NCBI GenBank assembly: GCA_000727475.1
Contig: KL647293.1
Span: 3,918,437-3,982,436 of the forward strand
Reading direction: 5' to 3'
From: Sarcocystis neurona
Taxonomy: Eukaryota > Apicomplexa > Conoidasida > Eucoccidiorida > Sarcocystidae
Length of the DNA stretch: 64,000 nt
Shown here one piece after another: positions 26,413 to 38,600 of the stretch. A program made the position numbers and the translations under genes. Positions within the stretch are counted from its first letter, which is position 1; the number at the start of each line of letters is the position of its first letter. Below the pieces are notes generated by a model that had not been told where the DNA came from, did no database searches, and saw only the letters and a program-made list of their open reading frames with translations.

Positions 26413-26649
26413 GTATGCTACTTCGGCCTACGGAGACGCCTGCAACACCTGCGGCTGCCACTGCGGACACACCGACATCTGTCTTCCCCGCTGCTGCATC
26501 TCGTGCTACCCGTGCAGCTAGCTGCCGCTGCTGTTTATATCTCACTGCACCCGTCTCACTGCTGATGCTGCATTTGATACAGCAGCTGCTACTCTGTCTT
26601 GAACTGGATGGCCTTGCCGTTGCCACTTTGGGGCACGCTGCTACCGCAG

Positions 26650-29600
26650 TTGCTGCTGAGGAAAGATTTTTGATGCAGAACGCGCTTGTGCGGTTCCGCA
26701 GGTTTGGTCCTGATGCTTTGCTGCGGCGGCGACAAAGGGGAGAGCACATCAGTCGGCTGCTGGTAGGATACCGGGTGAAGCTTTGAGCAGCTGGTCTGGG
26801 AGGGCAGTCTGCTAGGATTTCTTAGCTGGTGTTACCTGCTGCACCGTCGGCCATCTTCCATTGGTGCGGATACCGCCGCTGCCGCGTTTCCATTCTCCTC
26901 CACACGATGCCTGCTGCTACCTCTCATGTTCCCCTTCTCCCCCGAAGCGGCGGCGGCGGGAGAAGGAAGACGTCGACAGCCGCAAAGAAATCAGCAGCAA
27001 CAGTAGCAGAAGACGCAGCAACGACAGCAAAAGACGCAGCAGCACCGACAGAACGTGCAACAGCAGCACTACCCATCACAACAGCAAAACAAGTGTCTGC
27101 GCCACCGACACGCCTGTGTTCTGCTTCCTCTGTTGTGAAAGCGGGTGTTGCAGCAGCAGCAGCAACAGGCGATCCTGAATCCGCCCCAACGGTATCACCG
27201 CCCTGCTGCAAAGCTGAGCAGCACTCTTCAAAAGCGGCCGCCGTCGTAGCAGCAGCTGCGGCAGCGGCACATCCGCTGGTCTCGGAGCAGCAACCCGTAG
27301 TAGAAACTGCTGCAACAACAGCGGCAGACACGCTCCCCTTTCCGGAAGTGAGAGACGCAGCTGAGGCGGTAGTGACAGCTGTTGCAGAGGAACCCACAGC
27401 AGCAGCGATGATCCCTGCTGGACGGTTTCAAGCGGAGCTAGGTGTTTTTTCTTCCGCAGCAGAAAAAGAAACCACTTCAGCAGCACTAGCAGGCAAAAGT
27501 TCCGCAGAGGCAGCACCCGCGAGGCGGGCGGAAGAAACAGGTCAATGTGGGAACGAAGGGTTTGAAAGGGCGATGCGAAACGGGGAGCCTGCCGCAGAGG
27601 CACCCAGCTGCCGTGCCACAAGAGTTGCTGTGTGTCCCAGCGCAACAGAGAGAGGGACGGAGTTTACTGAAGCAGGTCAGCTGCGAGGAGCTGCATCTGT
27701 CTCGGTGCCTACGCACAGCTGTTTGCTGGCAGCTTGTACGAATACTCTAATGGCAGCAGACGGAGAAGCAGCATCAGCAAGGAGACGCAGCGACGCCGCA
27801 AGGACAGCACAGGAGGCTGTGATGACCCGACGAGAACGCGCTGCAGCAGCAGGGGAGGAGGACGATGAAGAGGAAACTGACACGGCGGCAAGTGTGGAGA
27901 AAGCATGTGCAACAGGCGAAGCACAAACAGCAGGAGCGGAAACAGGAAACTTCATTGCACCAGATGATGCAGCAGCGTCCAACGAAAGGGAAGCAGACGG
28001 TCCCTCAGAACGACTCTCTCCCTTTTTAGATGCTTCACTGCGCGAACAACTCGAACGACGAGGACTAATGCCCTGCTCCCTCGCCGACGTGCTCCGCCGA
28101 AGAGGGAAGGAATGGGCACGGACGCAGGTAAAAACTCCTATGCGCTGCAACAGCGGCTTTGACTAGCAATGGCAGCGGCGGCGTCGGCAGTTACGAAGGT
28201 GGAACCTTCGGCAGCACCAGCAGGGACGGCGAAAACACAGCTGGTGCACGAGAAGAGCCCTCTTTCATGGACCCTAGCAGACAGCGTTCGAGACGACGGC
28301 TGCAGCGGAGAAGTCGGCCCAAAAAACTACAGCGGCAGGGGAGGAGGAACAGCAGCAGCGACGCAGCAAGTGCGAGCGCTCACTCCCAGCGAAGCTTGTG
28401 CAGTATTTCTTGCTGACCTTTGCACGCTGCCCCCATTGTTTGCAGCGGTATTAACACCATCAGAAACAGCAGCAGCAGCAGGTGCAGTGCTTTTTGACAG
28501 CAATCGCAGAGACAAGAAAAGGCACGCAGCCGCCGACTGTCGACTGCACCTCGGATTTGTCACAGTTCTGAGAGCTGCCCGAACTAGCGTTTGTGCATTT
28601 CTTTCTACGGGCGTCGTTGTTCGACGAATACTGAGTACAAAGAGGATGCGATTCGGTGCCTGTGAGTATGTATGTCCGGTGGCTGAGTGGCGGGCTCGGA
28701 GCGTCTCCTGGGGCCGCGACCTGTGCCGCGCGCTGCAAGGAGGAGGTACGCGTCTTCACCAATGGGCAGAGCTGCGGCGGATTTGCCATATGCGTCTATG
28801 AAACACCATGGAGGGGGTCCCGAGCTGTGTAAAGAGTGTGCGCGGTTGCCGTTGCAGCCGGCCTCGGGCTTGTCTTTTGTGTGTGCTGCCGGCGCGCCAC
28901 TGCTGGTGGTCTGCGGCTGGGCCGCTGCCTCTGGTTTGCAGGTGTTGGGGCTGGTGGTTTGCCACTGTGGCTGGCGTGAGAGTTCTGCGTATTTGCTGGG
29001 GATCTGTTGCTGCTGCTGTTTGCTGCCGCTGTTGAGTTGCTGCTGCTGATTTGCTGCTGCTCGTTGCTTGCCGTTTTGCTCGCAGTTGATTAGCGCGGAG
29101 GTACAGCCAGAGAAGGAGCGCCTAGACGCTCTCTTCAAAAGACAATGCGAAGGGTGGGGAAATAATCAGGAGGGATGGATTCACGGACGCTGGTGCTCGG
29201 TTATCTTCTGTCCAGACTTTCGCCAGGGAGGGCTGCAGGTACGTCCGCTCAACAACAGGTCCTTCTTGCAGCACGGCTACGTTCACCGCTGCTGCTGCAG
29301 CACTTGTCTGCTTTGCAAGGGGAACAAGCGGTGCAGGCATGACAGTCGCCTCCACTACTTCTTATATATGTGTTTCTGCGTGCACGCGTACGAACGCAGC
29401 AGCGGGCGTGTGTGTACTTACTACCGCTGCAGGTCAGCGAGGCAGACATTAGCGTGACCTTGAGTTCTGCAGCCTCTGCTGCAGCACATGTGTACGTCGT
29501 TTCGGGTGAAAAGGAGCGAGTCGCTACACAGCCGCATGTTTGCACTCTGCGTGGAAGGTGCCTGCGGAACGCAGGAGATGAGTCGCAGCGACGTGGAAGC

Positions 29601-32600
29601 CGCGACGCGAGCCTCTGAATTGCTGCCGGTAAAACGAAGAGAAGCAGCTTTCTGAACTTCTGCCGCTCTACTGCGGCAGCAGAAGACGGTGAGGCAGGAA
29701 TCCACGTCTGCTGTTGCGATATTGAAAATACGTGAAGATGCTGCTACGCTCCACTGCGCCTTACAACTCCACGAATAAGCGCACCCGGTCTCTGCGGGGG
29801 CAGCACACCTCCACAGAGAAGAAGGTCCTATCTGTGGGTGTTTCGTAAGAAACAAGTGAAAGCCCTGATTATGTCGTCTGCAGCAAATATTTGTGGCGAG
29901 CGTGCCGACCTCTCAGGTCATGCACCTGAGAGAAATGTCACGGTGCGCATAAGCGGCGGCTCTTCTCTCCGGTTGCGGCAGTCCGTTGCAGCAGGAGAGC
30001 CACAACAGTGTGTTGCGTAACTACCTGCTGTTGCGTTCAGTTGTCTTACAAGTCCTTATTACTTGCAGTAGCAGCAGGTGTTGTGCGTGGTAGTGATGTT
30101 CTCGTCGCTACGCATATGCGAGCGCGTGTGTGCACCTGCTGCAAAAGCAGCGAGGCAGGGTCTGAGGATGACCCTAACGCTCTAACGCTTCCGGCTTTTT
30201 TTTTCCGCAGTTCTTCCTCGGCGTTTGCGGTCCTGTACTGCGGCGTGACAGAACGTCGCGTGGTGCGGTTTTCTGCAGACGATGCGATGCTTTCTGCGTT
30301 TGCTTTTAGCCGCTGTTCTGTCGGACGGGGGGGCATGGAAAACACTCTTGAGATTCTACAAAGTATATTTGTGCAGGGGAAGCTTGAGGACCCACTGCTT
30401 CCACGTGAGCTTCTATCTGTGCGTTGTTTTGCGTACACACAGTGAACTTGGTCGTGTCGCCCGTACGTCCATTTGCACCGTGCGTCCCATATCCGTACGC
30501 GTGGGCATGTCGGAGACGTTTGTGGAGACGCAAAGCCGTGAGACACAAACCCTCTCTCTTACGTCTGCAGAGATCGATATGTGGGTGTATGTATTTGTGA
30601 CACCTTCCTGCCCGTACGTGTGCTGTGCAGAATAACACCCACACGTGTACGAACATATGCATCTGCATGTGTATTTGTTTGAGGGCGTTCTCTCGAGAAG
30701 TCCAGAAGATAGTCTCTGTCAACACTTGTACTTCCACGTGGTCGTCCGCATGCACCGTCGCATTTTTCAAGCAGAGGTTTTTCTTGAGCGCAGAAGGCTG
30801 AATCAGCAAAGTGGGGAACAGGCTGCAACGTGAGGGTCTGCAACGCCTTCTTAGCTGTTTAGGTGGCGCCCACGGTGGAATGTTAGGAAGTTTTTCAGTG
30901 CGAAACACACGTGTTGTCGACAGCGGGCTGCTGTGCCCCCATCGCCTGCGCAGGTCTCTCGAACGGGGCGGAGGAAGCTGTGGGACCGTCTGAAGCAGAC
31001 TGTAGAAGGCTGGGTAGATCCTAGCATGCAGATCTGCGAAGTGCTAGACAGCACGCATCCCGTCCGCTTCGCCACGCCGCCTGAGCAGTCGTGCTATACG
31101 GTTGTCTACGTCGGGGAGCCGATTCCTGCGAATAAACAGAGCCGTGTTGTCTTTGGGGAGTACACAGGGGCGGTTCTGAGAAACTCTGCTGCTCGCAAAA
31201 GGTTAGCGCCTCCGCACAAGAAAAGATGCGCAGTGCTGCTGCGTCTCCTTGGTCGCCGCGGTGCGGCTTCTTTCTGTTCCCAACAAAGAAGCACGCGCGA
31301 AAAGGCTGAGCCTCCGAGAAACAGCGGGTGGGGGCACGCACATGCCCCTGCACGTGGCAGTTCTGCCGAAAGACAGCGCATGTATTAGGGCATGCACAAG
31401 CGTGGCTGTATATGACGACTTAACGCATATTTGTATATCCGTATGCAGCATCTCCTCTTCTCCGGAGGATTCATAGAGAAGTTGGAGAGTGAGCACTACC
31501 ACGCCGTTAACGTGCTTCTGCTGTTGCTGGCCTCCTTGGGGCCTCTGTCTGTCACACTACTGCTTCCGGTCCACTCCTCGGGGCGTCTGTCTGTGACGCC
31601 GCTGCTGCTACTACTGGTTTTCTGCTGCTGGTCTTTTTCGACAGGGGCGGGGGGACTGGCTCCCTCTAGCGCCACATCCTACTGCTGCTGCTGCTGTGGC
31701 CTCGTTGTTGCTGCAGCAGCAACAGCAGCTGCCTCTCTTCGATCTCGGCTGCCCTCTGTGTTGCTACATCTGGTGACTCGTTTGTTTATGTGTCACTCCT
31801 CCTGCCGGCTAGGCTACCCTGCAGGTGACTACTGTCCGCTGTTGGGCTGCTGTCTTCACTGCGTGTAATATCTTGATATTCCTCAGCATGGCAAAAGTGA
31901 TTCCTGTGCCGTTGGCATGTACTTGAAGCTGGTGTTGCTCTGCGTCTCCTTCTTTCGCCTGTCTGTCTCTTTCAACGTATCACCTTTTCTCTTCTTCTCT
32001 CCCTTTCATCTTCTTCTCCTCCTCATTCTTCATCTCCTCCTTGCGCCCTTCCCTCCACGTCGTTATCGCGTCTCTTAACATTTTCTTTCTTCCTTCACTC
32101 CCTTCGTGCTCCTCCGCCGCTTCTGCTCTTGCTGCGTCCCAACACTGCTGCCGCGTTTGCACCTGCTGCCGCTGGTGGGTGCAGTGCAGCCACCAGAGGT
32201 TCGTGCTGCTGTTGCTGCCCGTGGTGCGAATGATCCTGCCGCTGCTGCTGTTGCTGCTGCTGCTGCTCGCCGGTCTGGTGTGCGTGTGCCTCGCAGCTTC
32301 GAGTATGTGTTTGATCTTTCCTTCTGCGCCCTCGCGTGGCGGAAAGCGGAGGAATTCGAGACGGCTTCTGATTCTTCGGACGATGAGGTACCCTTCTCTG
32401 CAGCGCACTCTTCTCTAGATGACGCTGTTGCTGCTCCTGCTGCAGCAGGAACCAAAGCAGGAGGAGGAGGAGATTTGCTGCTACCCGGCGAACTCGAGGC
32501 TGCGCACCAGCCGCAGCACAGCCGGGAGAAAAAAAAACAGCTCGTCGCTGCTTCAGGTGCGCACACCTTCCCAGGAGCACAGCACACGCGGAGATCACTT

Positions 32601-35600
32601 TACCTGAGGAGGCAGCCGCAGCAGCCGCAGTCGTCAGAAGCTTCACTCGTAACTTGGCACTGTAGCGACTAGAGACGTGAGTAACCAGCAGCACTGACGC
32701 AGAGCACCCGCAGCAGCAGTAGCAGCAACCCCGTAACAGCAGCAGCGCCGACAGCGCCCTGCAGCAGGTCGAAGCTGCCTGGAGCGGCAGCCGCACCGTC
32801 GTAAGAGCGACAACAGAAGCAGCAGCCCTCCCGCCCCGACAGCCGGTTCTGTGTGGGAAGCCAAACACATACGTGTAAAGCTGGCGAAGTGTCCCTTGCG
32901 GTTGCTTCGTGCAGGTGCAGTAGATCTGAAAAAGAGATTCTATCTCTATACGAGCGAAGTGACATGCTGGTCCGTGCGTGTCTGGCGTGCGCCCGTGGCG
33001 CAGCAGTGACTACGAGAGTGATACAGCTGCGGCGGCAGACACGCACGTTTCTACGTGCAAGCCGCCTTCTGTGCGTGCGTGTGTTTATGTGTACGTGTGC
33101 GTGGATATTTGTTTGTACATAGTGCCAGCTGGTAAGTGACTCGAAGGGGACTTGGCAAATGAGTCGACTCTGCAGCACAGATATACAAGCAGAGCTAGAA
33201 TGCCAGTCAAGTGACCCCTGCTCTTTTGCAGACGAGATCGAGTCGTCTCCTCGTACTTGTCTGTGGCTCCTCTCCGTAGCGCCTAGAGCCGTACCACCTC
33301 GCCTTTGTTGTGTATGGGTCTAGACGTGTATGTCTGCGTGCATGCAGTCACTGGTCACGCAGACGGCGCCTAGGTGCTGCGATAGATTGTCGTAGCGGTG
33401 TCCGTGTAAGTTAGCTATAAAGGCCATGCAGATAGGTGCTTCAAGCACCTAAAAAATCATCGAGGAGACGCGTCTCTGGGTGGGACTATTTTTTTTAGCA
33501 GCAGCGCTCTCTCTCCTTCCTAATCTCCCTCTGTCTCAGTCACCCTATATATATATATATATATATATGTGCACGCCTGTGTGGTGTCCCTCGTGTGAAC
33601 GTACAGCTTTCTCTTCCTGCGCATATACCTGCACGCCCCTGCGTTCGTCTACGCTGTCTCTGTGTTCCCCTATTTGTGCGTCTGCACGAAGAGTCATGTC
33701 CTGGCTTTCCCCGCAGGCACAGGTGGACACATACACATATATGGAACTTACGTCTGAACACTATATATATATATATGTATATGTATACACATACATGTGA
33801 GCCTGTCTCCATAGCTTTGATCGATAAGCAGAGCAGCTCAAGTGGTCTGCCTCAGAGTCAACGTTCAGCTCCAGGAGTGGCTGTCTTTTTCTCCTGCGGT
33901 GAAAAAACGCAGTTTTTTAGTCGGCGTGCAATTCTAATACTTTCTGCACGTGTGTCGGAAAATAACTCTGTTTCGACATACGCGCATATGTGAAATGTTC
34001 TCTTCCTCTCTCTACCACACACATCCTTACTTTGTAAGCGTACGTATATATGTATATATATGTGTATGTACATACGTATGCCGATGTCGTATACGTAGTA
34101 TCTCTACACACACGAACAGTCTTGTAAACTTTTATTCTTTATAAACACACACACTCACACACACACACACACGCAGGAAAGGGCAAATATACGCTCTTCA
34201 CATATATATGTACGTGTACCTAAGAAGGCCGTATCGAGTGATTGTTTATACGTAGGAAACTAATATATACAGCTGTATTTTATATCTGTACACGCAGGCA
34301 CAGACACAGGTAGAGAGACTCCAAGGCGCCGCGATGGCTGGAAGGACTGCGTGAGCAGCAGAATCGCGGAGGACTCTTTTGGTACCCTGTGTGCTCTTTG
34401 CACACCACTGCCGCGCAAACACAGTCACGTTGCTTCCGTCTGGTTCGTCTATGTTTGCACATGAACACATATATATTTATATACAGATGTGTCAGAATAT
34501 TCCTTTAATGGTACATATATATAACCGATTTTTTCTTGCTTTTCCTCGCTTTCTCTATGTGTGTGGGTAGGTGTGTGCGTGTGTGTGTGTGTGTGTATTT
34601 GTGTGTGTACGCACCCCATATATCTAGAGAGCAGGTGCATATCAATCTGTACACCAGAGACTCACAGACATATGCCTAGACACCGAGAAGGATAAACGCT
34701 GCTCTTCATTTTGGCAGAGGCATTAAGATGTTGCTTGCATTACGTGACGCCTGCAAAGTGGTAGCGCCAGATCTCGTTCGAAAGAGCAACTTGAAGAAGC
34801 GAAGAAGGAGGGGGAGGTGAATCGACTTTTGCGGCTACGACAGAGGGGCGTAGCATATGCGCAACTAGTATCTCTCCGCGCGTGTCTTTCTCTCGTGCTT
34901 CTGCGAGTATTCTGTCCTGTCTTTGCTACTGTTGCATACGTCTGCTGCGGCTGCTGTGTCCAGCGGCTCCTGCTACATAGGGTGCTGCTTCTTCTCTCGA
35001 CCTCACTGTTGCATGCATAGGTGCAGTTTCTGGTGGTACAGCTGGGGCTCTTGGTAGGGCTGCTGCGTTTGCTGCTGCTGCTGTTGCTTCTCGCAGGTCG
35101 GAAGGACAGCAGAGGCCTGACTCGAGTCCAGCTTCCCGCGCGTAGCGAATTTGTCTTGGATTCTAGTAGCTGTTGCAACGAACTCTCGCTGGTGAACCAC
35201 TACGGTAAGGGGCTGAAAATAAGCAATTCTCAGCTCTGTTAGACGTTTTCTGTGGGAAAAGTTCAACACAATACCACCACTATATTAGACTGGGTCCTTC
35301 CTGAGGAGAGATGTGTTCGTGCGCGCTCTCGTGTTTACAGCTGCCACAGATTCAAACGCATGTGTGTGTGCGGCTTTGAATATTCATCGGTCAAGAAGAC
35401 GGATTAAGGGTTCTGCCTATCCCCGTGTCTGTTCAGACACATATGGAGAAGGGGAAGAGGATTTCCACCGCCGTTTTTATTTGAACACTGTCGGCGAAGA
35501 AGGAATTGTGTGCTGCCATCTTCAAGAAAATACATGCATATACTTGCACACAGATATGTGCTGCCATCTTCAAGAAAATACATGCATGTACTTGCACATG

Positions 35601-38600
35601 TGTGTGCTGCCATCCTCAAGAAAATACATGCATGTGCTTGCACATATATATATATATATAGGGGTCTGCACGTGTATGTGTGTGCACACACATATATGTA
35701 TATACACTTATACAAACATGAAAAGCGTAGACTTTGAACGTCGCTGCTGTCTCGTTTACACAGATCTGCAGTATATAGTGAATGACCCCCTACGTCGAGA
35801 AGGGCTTGCCACAGATTTGCAAGTGCTCGCGTGAAGCAGCTACGAAGCGAAGTGTTGCATACATCGGCGTAATAAAGCAGTGGCAACAAAACAGTAATGC
35901 TGCGCCACTTGTGTTGTGCTTGAGAATGTAGGTCTGCAGATTTGCATTTTTCGATTAAATCATACGTATATTGTGGATCTCCATGTGTGAGGGCTTACTG
36001 CTGTGCACGTGCACGTCGCTGCAGAGACATCTTTCCCGAGGTAGCGAGCTACCTCTCGCTCGTTACTGGCTCCTTGCTCTCTTTTCTTTCTGTAAAATTT
36101 TGGCTCGTGCCACTGTCGCTCTCTCTTAGTCTAGGTGAAGCCCTGTCCAGACGCTGCAGCTACCCCTCTCCGACTATCAAACGGTGCACTTTGGGTGCTG
36201 CTGCTTCTGCTGCGTGTTCCACCGCGCCGTGGTTCCAGGCGCCGCTGGCCTTTGTGTTGCACCAATGTCTTGCACACGTGCGTGCGTGGGGTCTGGTGTT
36301 GCTGCTACTGTTGCAGCAGTCAGGACATTGCCTTGTGCCCCGTGTGCGCCACGTGCCTTACTACGACCGCTGCTTCTGCACTTCTTGGTGCTTCTGCTGC
36401 TGCTCCTGCACCAGGGACGATTGAGCTGCTGGGAGACCGAGTGGAGAGACGAAACGCCGAGTGGCAGCAGGTGTTCGTCGACGGCTGGCCGCATATTGTT
36501 TTGACGTCGATCCCAGGGGTGGGCGTCAGGCGTGGGGACGAGCTGCTCGCTGACTTTGGTAATGAGTGGTTCCACAAAGTCCAGGATGCGGCGCACGCAC
36601 AAATTGCCCAAGAGTTGCTGCGTTACCGTCTGCGCTTCCCGCCCCCGCAGCCGCATCTTTCGGCCGCTGCTCCGCCACCGGTACGCAGCGGTTTGTGCGC
36701 TGCAACATGAAGCGACTACGGGTGGTAGAGGAAAAATGCGACAGATTCACTTGCGGCACAGCAGCAGACGTCCGTAGGAGAGACACAGACGCGCATGTAG
36801 AAGACAGCACGAATGCCGCTCTGGGTGATGGTTCAACATGAGAGATGGACTGGTGTGCGGTGTACGTACAACACATTCGGAGTAGACGGTAGAGAAACAC
36901 ATCAAGTAGACGTGAAGACGCCCACTGTCTGCATGAAGAGGTCTTTGTACACTTGAAGAAGACATGGACACACACGATATACCTGCAGAGATCGCTTCTG
37001 CATAGACGGGGTGTAGGTACACCCGGAGAAGACGTACACTCTTCGCACTTACTCGTCTACACACTACTTCGTGCATCTATCTGATTTACGTTGAAGGCCG
37101 CGCACTCCTTAGAAGGCTTGGGGGTGTACGCGTGGGATTAATTTTGATGCGGCGTGCACAAGCATCACACCGAGACACACGTGCCCGCACAGAGGGGAGG
37201 ACTTCAAGACGCAATTAGCAAGTACACGTACAAGAGATGAATGTATTCAAAGAGAGTAAGGTCCGAAGGAGGGAGGAACAAGAAGTCCATAGCAGTGTCT
37301 TGCGTGTCTGCAGGCAAGCGCGTTTTCTCCACTTAATTACACCCTTCATGTAGTTCTCCGTATTCAGCCACACATATATGTGTGTACCTACGTGTATTCA
37401 TATACAAGCCTATATACGCTCGTGTGCGTGTATATATGTATATATATATGTATGCATTTACATGTGTATACGGATTTTCTTACGTTTTTGCGCTCTCGCT
37501 ATGGTTGTACGCGTGTGAAGTTTTGCTTCCACGTGTATCTCGTGCAGTATTTGCTTAGACGGATACACTGGCTTTCTCAATCCTCTTGTGTTCGACTGCG
37601 ATGTCCATACGTGCCCTGAACTGTACGGGAGACGGGTGAACGCGTCGGCCACGTACGCATGGCAAGCTGGCAGCAGAGGCTGCTGATGCTGCTCCTAGCA
37701 TCTGTCTAAATATATCTTTCACGAACCACGCGCCGTGTACGACAAGCGGGTGGAGAGTCAGCTATGCGGAAACATGTTTCGGTCCTCGGTTTACCACCTG
37801 CTGCCTCTGTAGCCTCCTTTCCATGCCTTCGCACGCAGTGTTGCTGCACCGCGTCCTTGCCGTCTTCACGCGTACGAGGCCTTGTGTCCGTCTGTGTGTC
37901 TGTGGATACGTGTATGTGTGTGTATGTGTATGTGTGTGTGTGTGCGTACATATATGTGTATATATATATATGTATTTATATGCACGTATTTGCAAGAGTG
38001 TTGTGTGCGTGTATGTATACACATGTATGCATTTATCTACATATCTGCGGTGGTAAAAAAATTGTGTGCAGCGGTTGTTTCCGGATCGGCCCTTTTCGTG
38101 CATCGACCGAAGAGCCGACCCGCTTTTGAGAAGCCGCGCACGTCGTGGAGAAATTTGTCCGTACTGCCACTGCGACGAGCTACCGCAGCAGCAGGAGGAT
38201 TTGGAGGAGCCCGAGCAGTCATCACAGCAACAATCACCACAGCAGCCGCCGCGGCAGCAGCAGTCAACCTCCCAGCAACAGCAGCCAACCTCCCAGCAAC
38301 AGCAGCAGCAGGCGCCGCAACAGCAGTGGTCGCAGCAGCAGTCTCAGCAGGAGTGTCAACTGCAGCAGGAGGAGCCGCAGCGGCAGCCGTTTGGAGATGA
38401 GGTAGTTCACTGTGACGGCTGCGATCGCCCGTGTCATTTGCGCTGTCTGCCTGATGGCGCAGCAACTCTGAATGAGTGGAAATGGTACTGCGCTATCTGT
38501 CGGATGCAGTTTTTTGAGATGGCGAGGAACATGGATTATCAAGTATTGGTGCCTGCGCAGGAAGCACAGGCAGCAGCGGCAGCATCCGGAACGCTTCCCT

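Larger units (their letters stand above)
31101..36600 (+). other. SET domain split by introns and a low-complexity insert
   Basis: The N-flank and first strands (VVYVGEPIPANK, FGEYTGAVL) end at 31201. YVFDLSF opens at 32297 and is followed by about 75 residues of acidic and Ala/Gly/Ser-rich insert to 32556. FVLDSSSCCNELSLVNHYG occupies 35147-35204. The post-insert half from NAEWQQ to DELLADFGNEWF lies in 36415-36600. Order and spacing match SET families whose signature is N-E-x-x-x-x-N-x-x-x then GWP and ELL-x-D-Y/F-G. The usual NHSC motif reads NHYG and the usual DYG reads DFG. Confidence 0.85.

Noticed and set aside
25565..26521. Single 318-codon plus-strand ORF
   Set aside because: The first half is Cys/Leu-rich because of CTG/T-rich DNA, which marks intron or UTR here. 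Only the part after about 26270 is kept as a candidate exon.
35313..35834. Plus-strand 173-codon ORF with repeated CCHLQENTC units
   Set aside because: The repeat comes from a 46-48 bp DNA tandem repeat and flanking TA/TG microsatellite within the SET-gene intron. It is translation of simple sequence.
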